NCBI GenBank assembly: GCA_017621515.1
Contig: JAGASY010000096.1
Span: forward strand, 1-64,000
Length of the DNA: 64,000 nucleotides
From: Bacteroidaceae bacterium
Lineage (GTDB): Bacteria > Bacteroidota > Bacteroidia > Bacteroidales > Bacteroidaceae
Direction of reading: 5' to 3'
Positions 57,267 to 64,000 of the stretch are shown one piece after another. The notes below the pieces were generated by a model that saw only the letters and a program-made list of their open reading frames with translations, searched no databases and was not told the origin of the DNA. The number at the start of each line of letters is the position of its first letter. The first letter of the stretch is position 1. A program made the translations under genes and the position numbers.

Positions 57267-59339
57267 ATGAAGATGTTTTTGAAAATAAGGAATCTTGCTT
57301 TTATAGCGTTACTGTTCTCCATGATGCAGGCAATCACTGTGGGTTGTTCTGATGATCCGGGTTCAGATAACTATTATACCTTTACCGGTGAAATGGCAAA
57401 GGATTATCTTAGTGAGCGTGAACAGTTCAGCGAGTTTGTCGCTATTCTTGATCGTTCTAAGGTGCTTGATTTGCTGGGAACCTATGGTGAATATACTGTA
57501 TTTGCTCCTACTAATGATGCGATAGACTTGTATTTGTCCGGACTTGGACTGGAATCTGTAAATCAACTTACAAAGGAAGATTGCGATACCATCGCTTATA
57601 CGCATATTATTAAGCAGGCTTTTTATACGACTGACTATACGGAAGGAGAGTCTTTGACAAATATGCTCGACAGACCGATAAGCGTGACATATCTCGCTGA
57701 TTCCTTATCTGTTCCGGGTGAAATATTGCTTTCATATTATTTGAACAACTCTTCTAAGTTTGAGCTGATGGATGACTCTGTGAAGAATGGTGTTGTCCAT
57801 ACAATAGATAAGGTGTTGGTTTCATCTACAGATATGCTTCCTGATATGATTGGCAAAGACCCTAATGCAACCTTGTTCTATGAGGCTTTGCATGCAACGG
57901 GACTTGATTTGTTGATGATGGACTGGAAGGATGATTCGTATGCAACTCCAAGTGTGGATTCTATAGCCATTGGACTTCCTATAAAGACAGCGAGTGAGAT
58001 TGATATTGTATATTACAGTAAGAACCGTGAAATTAAATATACGGCATTTGTGGAACCGGACTCTGTATTCCGTGCTCACGGTGTGGAGTCTTTGGAGGAC
58101 ATGAAGAGGCTGGCTGCTGAAATATATGACGACATGTATCCGGAAGATGCACAGGTGACAGATTTGACAGATAGAAGGAACTCTTTGAACCGTTTCATCT
58201 CATACCATTTGTTGGATCGTTTGGCTGAATATGATGGTATGGCTGTAGAGAACAATGAATTGTTCAAGAATAACTTCAAGCACAGACTTTGGGATGTAGC
58301 AGATTGGTATGAGACTATGATGCCACACAGTATCATGAAGATTTCTCATCCGACAACTGGTGACAAAGGTACTGGAGACCTTGGCATATTCTTGAATCGT
58401 CGTGGTCTCGGTAAGAATCCGGATGGAAGAGGTGTCTTTGTGCCGGGTGCACGAGTATATACTTCGAGTGAAGCCGGAGGTGACCATAATGCCAGAAACG
58501 GTATTTATCATTATATCAGTGACATTATTTCATACGGACGTGAGACACAGGAGGTGGTTCTCAATGAGCGTATCCGTATTGACGCAACAACTCTTTCACC
58601 TGACTTTATGTCGAGTGGAGCACGTGGACATTATGCAAGAAGCGGTCCTTTCAATAACAGATATGCTCTATGGTCAAACTCTAAAGATCCGAATGTGAAT
58701 GGTACCCATGCTGTTGGATTCAAGGTTGGTTATGTGAAGAACTTTACATTCCAGAACCCGGAAACACACATTCATGTGAGAAACCGTTTCTTAAACTTCT
58801 GGTCATACGGTGGTGATGAGTTGACCATTTCTGGAAATTATGACTTTACGTTTAAGCTTCCTCCTCTGCCGGAAGGTACGTATGAGTTCCGTATAGCTAC
58901 TTGTATTGATTTCCCAGGTCGTGGAATTATTCAGGTTTATTTCCAATATGGTGATGATGGTGCTTTACAACCTTGTGGTATTCCGTTTGACATGCGTATG
59001 AATGCAAATAATATTGGATGGCGCAGTGATGAGGCTTTGGGTGATGAGGAAGCTATTGCAGCCTTCGATAAGTCTTTCCATAACAACGGATGGATGAAGG
59101 GACCTGATTCATACTGTTCATCAGATCAGAACACTGCTGCTCGTGGAGGTGCTTTCAGAACATTTAACAATACTTTGCGTAAGGTGATTACTCAGTTCCA
59201 TACTGATGGTAAGACTAACTGCTATATAAGAGTACAGCAGAAATTGGAATCTGATGACTCAGAGTTTGCTTTTGACTACATTGAGCTTGTTCCAAGTAGT
59301 GTGTATAACAATGAGGCATTCCCGGAAGACAAACACTAA
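57267..59339 (+). CDS. Surface lipoprotein with FAS1 domains and a C-terminal beta domain
   Basis: 690 residues. Lipobox TVGC (Cys27) followed by SDDPGSD, an acidic surface-export signal. The first FAS1 domain (about 45-195) has YTVFAPTNDAIDLYL and NGVVHTIDKVLVS. A second FAS1-like region (about 200-425) includes NSLNRFISYHLLDRL and NGIYHYISDIISYG. The C-terminal 250 residues (NFTFQNPETHIHVRNRF ... LPEGTYEFRIATCIDFPGRG) look like a beta-sandwich, possibly carbohydrate- or protein-binding; I do not recognise the family with confidence. In the operon between susD and the third FAS1 gene; a strong hairpin follows. Confidence 0.78.
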   Translation: MKMFLKIRNLAFIALLFSMMQAITVGCSDDPGSDNYYTFTGEMAKDYLSEREQFSEFVAILDRSKVLDLLGTYGEYTVFAPTNDAIDLYLSGLGLESVNQLTKEDCDTIAYTHIIKQAFYTTDYTEGESLTNMLDRPISVTYLADSLSVPGEILLSYYLNNSSKFELMDDSVKNGVVHTIDKVLVSSTDMLPDMIGKDPNATLFYEALHATGLDLLMMDWKDDSYATPSVDSIAIGLPIKTASEIDIVYYSKNREIKYTAFVEPDSVFRAHGVESLEDMKRLAAEIYDDMYPEDAQVTDLTDRRNSLNRFISYHLLDRLAEYDGMAVENNELFKNNFKHRLWDVADWYETMMPHSIMKISHPTTGDKGTGDLGIFLNRRGLGKNPDGRGVFVPGARVYTSSEAGGDHNARNGIYHYISDIISYGRETQEVVLNERIRIDATTLSPDFMSSGARGHYARSGPFNNRYALWSNSKDPNVNGTHAVGFKVGYVKNFTFQNPETHIHVRNRFLNFWSYGGDELTISGNYDFTFKLPPLPEGTYEFRIATCIDFPGRGIIQVYFQYGDDGALQPCGIPFDMRMNANNIGWRSDEALGDEEAIAAFDKSFHNNGWMKGPDSYCSSDQNTAARGGAFRTFNNTLRKVITQFHTDGKTNCYIRVQQKLESDDSEFAFDYIELVPSSVYNNEAFPEDKH

Positions 59340-59373
59340 AATTTTATAATAATTGATATTTGAAATCTGATAA

Positions 59374-59408
59374 TTCTGTCAGCTGTTCTTCTGGAACGGC
59401 TGACAGAA
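59374..59408 (+). other. Intercistronic hairpin between the two downstream FAS1 genes
   Basis: ttctgtcagc (59374-59383) pairs perfectly with gctgacagaa (59399-59408). There is no T-run behind it. In a 105-base gap inside the operon it could stabilise the upstream mRNA or attenuate downstream expression. Confidence 0.6.
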
Positions 59409-59444
59409 TAAAGAAAGATTTTTCGATAAAAGAGTATAGAGGAT

Positions 59445-61082
59445 ATGAATAAAAAACTAATAAGAACAATCCACGCAGGAGTGGCAACGGCTATGGTTGT
59501 GGCTACATGCTATTCTTGTTCTGATACATGGGATGATCATTATGATGCCAATGCTGGTGGAGTGAGTGATGTGTCTCTATATCAACAATTGAGCACAACC
59601 GATTCATTGAGCGATTTCTGTGAAGTGGTTAAGGCTACAGGCTATGACGAGGTGCTTAATAAGGAACAGATTTATACAGTCTTTGCACCTGTCAATGGCT
59701 CTTTTGACAAAGTTGCTTTGATGGCACAGATTGAAGCTGGTGGCAAAGAAACTGTAATCAGACAGTTTATAAAAAACCATATTACTCGTTATAATTATTC
59801 CATTTCTGAGGGAAACAATAAGGATCTGATGATGCTCAATGACAAAAAGCTTGCCATAAAAGGGGCTTTTGTCGATGGGAAACTTGTTTCTTCAAGAAAC
59901 AATCTTTGTAAGAACGGCATTTTGCATGTAGTGCATGCAGAATTACCTTTCCGACCAAACATTTACGAACAGTTGGAGTCTGATACGGATTTGTCTGACA
60001 TGTATCAGTTCCTTTTGTCATACGAAGAGGACTCTCTTGACGAGGCACGCAGTGTATATCGTGGTGTGGATGAGAATGGTAACCGTATTTATGTGGATTC
60101 TGTGATGATTGCTAACAACAAGGTGATGAATATGCTTGATGCAATTATCAACAATGAGGATTCAAGCTATTGGGCGATAGGTATAACAAATGAAGCTTAT
60201 CGTAAACGTTATGAGCAGACAAAGAGTTTGTTTAATTTGCATTCCAGTATTGTAGGACGTGATTCTCTTCAGGAACTATATGCAAATATATATACAATGA
60301 GGGATTGCTATTTTAATATGAATGCAAATATTCATTACACGGACTCTTTGATGTCTTCTACATATTCAAAGTTCACCCCAGAGCAGAATGTGTATTATAA
60401 TCCATTTGCAGAAAATGGAGTATTGGCTAATCCGGCTGAAATCGTGGAGTGCAGTAATGGACGTTTGTATAAATATGATGAGATTCCTTTTTCTATATAT
60501 GAATCTTTCTTCACTAAAGTAAAGGTGGAACCGGAATTTGTAAGAAATATAAATACGGATGAGCAATATTTGAAGACATGTACGTATTCTCCGATAACGT
60601 GGACTTTTGAGGACGGTTCATCACGGATGTTTTTGGATGTTGTGCCTACCACTACTTCTGCAAATCCGACTATACCTTTTAAGGTGAATAGTGTATTATC
60701 CGGTACTTATGATATTTATGTAGTAATGGCTTCATCTATTTATGGTACAAGTGATAGATTAACGGAGGCAGGAGAAGCTAAACCTTGTCAGTTTAAGGCA
60801 AACCTTTTCATAAAGGATGCAAACGGCAATTTCCCTAAATCAAGAACATACGCTTGTGGTGGTGGAAAGAATTACAACAATGATGTGAATAATGATATAG
60901 ACACTGTGTTTATTGATACATATACTTTTCCTGAAACATTCTTTGGAGAAAGTGAGGCGGGTATTATGTTCCAATTGCAGTCTTATGTAAGTTCTCCGCA
61001 GAGAAAGACTTATTCTCGCGAGTTGGTTATAGAGTCTATTATATTCAAACCTCACAAAGATGAAGTTATTGATGAAGAATAA
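59445..61082 (+). CDS. Third FAS1-domain surface lipoprotein
   Basis: 545 residues. Lipobox CYSC with Cys25, then SDTWDDHYD. The FAS1 domain (about 45-170) has IYTVFAPVNGSFDKV and NGILHVVHAELPF. The middle (about 170-370) resembles a degenerate second FAS1. The C-terminal 170 residues (SRMFLDVVPTTTSANPTIPF ... SRELVIESIIFKPH) form a beta-rich domain like the tail of the 690-residue neighbour. Ten bases separate it from the second susC, suggesting it is the partner of that transporter in place of SusD. Confidence 0.75.
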   Translation: MNKKLIRTIHAGVATAMVVATCYSCSDTWDDHYDANAGGVSDVSLYQQLSTTDSLSDFCEVVKATGYDEVLNKEQIYTVFAPVNGSFDKVALMAQIEAGGKETVIRQFIKNHITRYNYSISEGNNKDLMMLNDKKLAIKGAFVDGKLVSSRNNLCKNGILHVVHAELPFRPNIYEQLESDTDLSDMYQFLLSYEEDSLDEARSVYRGVDENGNRIYVDSVMIANNKVMNMLDAIINNEDSSYWAIGITNEAYRKRYEQTKSLFNLHSSIVGRDSLQELYANIYTMRDCYFNMNANIHYTDSLMSSTYSKFTPEQNVYYNPFAENGVLANPAEIVECSNGRLYKYDEIPFSIYESFFTKVKVEPEFVRNINTDEQYLKTCTYSPITWTFEDGSSRMFLDVVPTTTSANPTIPFKVNSVLSGTYDIYVVMASSIYGTSDRLTEAGEAKPCQFKANLFIKDANGNFPKSRTYACGGGKNYNNDVNNDIDTVFIDTYTFPETFFGESEAGIMFQLQSYVSSPQRKTYSRELVIESIIFKPHKDEVIDEE

Positions 61083-61092
61083 TCTTGATACA

Positions 61093-64000
61093 ATGAAAAA
61101 TATGCTATTATATCCAAACAGAAATATGCAGCAGGTTTGTAAGTATGGACTTGCAGCAATGATTTTCTTCATGGGAACATTTCCTATGTCGGCTCAGGAT
61201 GAGGCGGAAGCTCCTGTGGCTCCTGCAAAGCGTGAAGTGAAGTCGCAGAAAAAATATCCTATGGTTGAAATTAAGGGTAAGGTTTTAGATGCTGCTACAG
61301 GAGAACCTCTTGCTGGTGTGCAGATAAAAGCCTTTAACAATAGTTTTTATACGGCTATGACAGACGAGGACGGTACTTATACAATTAGTGTGCCCGTTTT
61401 TGTTACATCTTTGAGTGCTAAACTGGATGGTTATAGCTTGATTCAGACACCAATAGGAGGACGTACTGAGAATGTGGACATGAATCTGTATTCTGATAAA
61501 TTTCTTGGAGACTATACATCACATGTTTCTGCAAGTAAATCTGTTGGTACTACCGGATTTGAACAATCTACAGCCGTTTCTATAGAACAGGAAATTCAGA
61601 ACAGATTGGGAGCTGATGTCCGTTCTATCTCTCGTTCTGCTGTTCCCGGAGTAGGTATGTCTATGTTCATAAACGGTTATAACTCTTTGAATGCAAATGC
61701 GCAGCCGTTGATTGTGATAGATGGTGTCATACATGACATGCTCTATGACAAGGACATGATACACGAGGGATATTTCAATAATATTCTTGCAGGTGTCAGC
61801 ATGGATGATATTGAAAGCGTGGAAGTATTGAAGAATGGTACAGCCATTTATGGTGCTAAAGCTGCAAATGGTGTTATCTTGATTAATACTAAGCGCAACA
61901 AGAGTATGGCTACGCGGATTGACGTGAATCTCTCTGCTGGAGTTGAACTTGTGCCGAAGTCTATGGACATGATGAATGCGTCTCAATATCGTGCTTATAC
62001 TTCTGAACTTTTAGGCTCGACAGGAACAAAGCTTACAGACTTTAAGTTTCTTAACGATGATCCTAACTATTATTATTATAATATGTACCATAATAATACA
62101 GATTGGGTTGATGAAGTCTATAAGGAAGCGATAACACAGAACTATGGCATACATATTCAGGGTGGTGATGATGTGGCAAATTATAACCTTTCTGTAGGAT
62201 ATACAAATGCACAGGCAACATTGAAAGAGAATGATTTTACTCGTTTCAACATTCGTTTTAACACGGATATAGTGTTGAGTAAGTGGATTACTACTCGCTT
62301 TGACGCTTCATATTCGAATATTACACGTAATTTGCGTGATAACGGATTGTCTTCCGATTTCTCAAGCGTATCGGTGGCTGCTCCCGGATTCCTTGCTTTG
62401 GCAAAGGCTCCGTTCTTGAGTCCTTATGACTTTTCAACAGATGGTAAGCCTTCTACATTCTATTCAGATGCAGATACCTATCTTAGCGAGGTGCTTGGAA
62501 GTTCTGCTTCGCTTGCCAATCCGGTGGCAATTCTGAAGAATGCTGATGACAAGAATAAGAACTCTGTTGACAATACCATTGTGAATATTGCAGTGACTCC
62601 GAAATGGCAGCCTACAAAGAACTTCTCTGTACAGGAGAGATTCAGTTATACAATGGAGAGTTTTAATGAAGACTATTATACTCCTGTGATAGGTATGCCT
62701 TCATTCAATCTTGAAAATAAGGGACGGATAGATAATACGAAGTCTTCTTTGTTTACGAAGCATAATGCCATATTCAGCGATACCCGTTTCGATTGGGCTA
62801 TACCTCTTGGTGCTCATCGTCTGGATGTCTTTGGAGGTGTTCGATATATGAACGACACTTTCTCTTCTTCTAATTTTTATGGCTACAACACTGGTAATGA
62901 CAAGACTCCGAACCTTTCTACAGGCCTTCAATATAAGGAGACTATAGGTGTAGATGATTCATGGAACTCTCTTGCTTATTATGCGAATGTAGATTATAAT
63001 TATAAGGAGAAATATTATTTGCAGGGTTCATTGTCAATGGAAACTTCTTCGCGTTTCGGTAAGGAAACTGATGCTGGCTTGAAGTTCTGTAATGTGGCAT
63101 GGGGACTTTTCCCTTCTATTCAGGGTGCATGGGTTATAAGTAATGAGTCTTGGTTTCATCCGAACAAAGGTGTGAATATGCTGAAAGTGAATGCAGGTTT
63201 TGAATCTGTAGGTAACGATGCTATTGACAACAATGCAACTATTACTTATATGGCTGGTAAGAGTTTCCTTGGAAACAGTGTATCTGGTATAGGTATAACA
63301 AACATTGGAAATACTAAGTTGCGTTGGGAAACGACAAACCGTTTCAATGCTGGACTTGAAGGTAATTTCATCAACAATCGTTTGAATTTGAAATTTAATT
63401 ATTTCTATTCAAAGACAAACAATCTTTTGACGCTTGGTACACTTGCTTATGTGGCTGGTCTGGAAGATTATTGGACTAACGACGGAGCTATGAAAAATCA
63501 GGGATTTGATTTTGCTTTCAATGCAAAAGTCGTTGATGCTCCAAAGTTCAAGTTTGAATTGGGTGCAAGTATGGGACACTACAAGAATGAGTTGACAAAA
63601 CTTCCTGAAGGCAAAAAAGAATTTACTACGGACATGTATAATGCGACAATATTGTCTAAGGTGGGTATGCCGGTTGGTGTTTTCTATGGCTATAAGACAA
63701 ATGGAGTATTTGAAACTACTGAGGAGGCAACTGCTGCAGGTCTGTATATGGTTAATTCTACTGGTGGCAGAGAATATTTCAAGGCCGGTGATATGCGATT
63801 TGTCGATTTTACAGGAGAAGGAGAAATAAGTGATGCAGATAGAACTGTGATAGGCGATCCTAATCCGGATATATATGGTAATATACATGCTAATTTCTTT
63901 ATCGGAAAGCATTGGGCTGTTTCTGCTAATTTCAATTATTGTATTGGCAACGATATTTATAATTACCAGCGTGCATTACTTGAATCCGGTTCTGCTTTCA
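61093..64000 (+). CDS. Second SusC/RagA-family transporter (cut by window end)
   Basis: 969 codons to the window end with no stop. The start MKNMLLYPNRNMQQVCKYG leads to a signal peptide (MIFFMGTFPMSAQ). A carboxypeptidase-D-like domain follows (about 56-145: IKGKVLDAATGEPLAGVQIK, DEDGTYTISVP), then the plug (about 150-270) with GYNSLNANAQPLIVIDGVI and SVEVLKNGTAIYGAKAANGV, and barrel strands to the edge. It differs clearly from the first SusC, so the operon carries two distinct transporters. Whether a SusD follows beyond 64000 cannot be seen. Confidence 0.93.
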   Translation, partial: MKNMLLYPNRNMQQVCKYGLAAMIFFMGTFPMSAQDEAEAPVAPAKREVKSQKKYPMVEIKGKVLDAATGEPLAGVQIKAFNNSFYTAMTDEDGTYTISVPVFVTSLSAKLDGYSLIQTPIGGRTENVDMNLYSDKFLGDYTSHVSASKSVGTTGFEQSTAVSIEQEIQNRLGADVRSISRSAVPGVGMSMFINGYNSLNANAQPLIVIDGVIHDMLYDKDMIHEGYFNNILAGVSMDDIESVEVLKNGTAIYGAKAANGVILINTKRNKSMATRIDVNLSAGVELVPKSMDMMNASQYRAYTSELLGSTGTKLTDFKFLNDDPNYYYYNMYHNNTDWVDEVYKEAITQNYGIHIQGGDDVANYNLSVGYTNAQATLKENDFTRFNIRFNTDIVLSKWITTRFDASYSNITRNLRDNGLSSDFSSVSVAAPGFLALAKAPFLSPYDFSTDGKPSTFYSDADTYLSEVLGSSASLANPVAILKNADDKNKNSVDNTIVNIAVTPKWQPTKNFSVQERFSYTMESFNEDYYTPVIGMPSFNLENKGRIDNTKSSLFTKHNAIFSDTRFDWAIPLGAHRLDVFGGVRYMNDTFSSSNFYGYNTGNDKTPNLSTGLQYKETIGVDDSWNSLAYYANVDYNYKEKYYLQGSLSMETSSRFGKETDAGLKFCNVAWGLFPSIQGAWVISNESWFHPNKGVNMLKVNAGFESVGNDAIDNNATITYMAGKSFLGNSVSGIGITNIGNTKLRWETTNRFNAGLEGNFINNRLNLKFNYFYSKTNNLLTLGTLAYVAGLEDYWTNDGAMKNQGFDFAFNAKVVDAPKFKFELGASMGHYKNELTKLPEGKKEFTTDMYNATILSKVGMPVGVFYGYKTNGVFETTEEATAAGLYMVNSTGGREYFKAGDMRFVDFTGEGEISDADRTVIGDPNPDIYGNIHANFFIGKHWAVSANFNYCIGNDIYNYQRALLESGSAF

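Noticed and set aside
1-64000. tRNA or rRNA genes
   Set aside because: I looked for tRNA-like cloverleaf ends and rRNA signatures in the intergenic regions and saw none; a covariance-model scan would be needed to be certain.

Overview
The window looks like the chromosome of a Bacteroidales bacterium, most likely Prevotellaceae-like. The signs are SusC/SusD pairs, a PorZ-type type IX secretion (T9SS) protein, a T9SS-like C-terminal domain, BspA-like leucine-rich repeats, repeated Bacteroidales promoter boxes (TAnnTTTG, in the best cases with TTTG or a near match about 20 bases upstream), and few Shine-Dalgarno sequences. The genus cannot be fixed from sequence alone.

Layout. 1-5.9 kb (minus strand): a short BspA-like protein, then leuS followed by one open frame joining a YitT-type membrane protein to a complete RdgB/HAM1 pyrophosphatase. 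6.0-7.1 kb: a long non-coding stretch with repeats. 7.1-14.6 kb: porZ on the plus strand facing a minus-strand run of a membrane-bound AraC-type regulator, prmC, recX and comF. 16.0-20.0 kb: three packed genes for a periplasmic TonB-C protein, an unknown lipoprotein and a WG-repeat lipoprotein. 20.2-22.1 kb (minus): a BlaI/MecI-type repressor with a palindromic operator and a BlaR1-like M56 peptidase carrying a TonB-C domain. 22.8-41.0 kb: the str, S10, spc and alpha ribosomal clusters in one continuous run (rpsL to rplQ), ending in a strong terminator and including a 38-codon rpmJ. 41.5-48.6 kb: envelope and secreted proteins (a PagL-like barrel, a CotH-kinase protein, a small T9SS-tail protein and a GH43 arabinanase). 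49.3-64.0 kb: an operon FAS1 - SusC - SusD - FAS1 - FAS1 - SusC, with the last gene cut by the window end.

Non-coding structure is the most unusual part. An AT-rich element of about 805 bases occurs three times (6.0, 14.8 and 45.0 kb), always between genes. It has islands of strong conservation and a central hairpin block built from copies of a CAGCGCACTG-type word whose number differs between copies. Four other large inverted repeats lie near copies 1 and 3 and in the gap before the FAS1/Sus operon. In the ribosomal run the only spacers over 35 bases lie before rpsG, rpsJ, rpsH and rpsD. These match the sites, or the regulators, used in E. coli feedback control (S7, L4, S8, S4), and three of the four hold clear hairpins.

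How the parts may work together: the 41-64 kb region looks like a cell-surface and glycan-uptake island. A GH43 arabinanase and other surface proteins sit upstream of a SusC/D system whose accessory lipoproteins are adhesion-type fasciclin proteins rather than enzymes. All functional statements are inferred from sequence; no searches were run.
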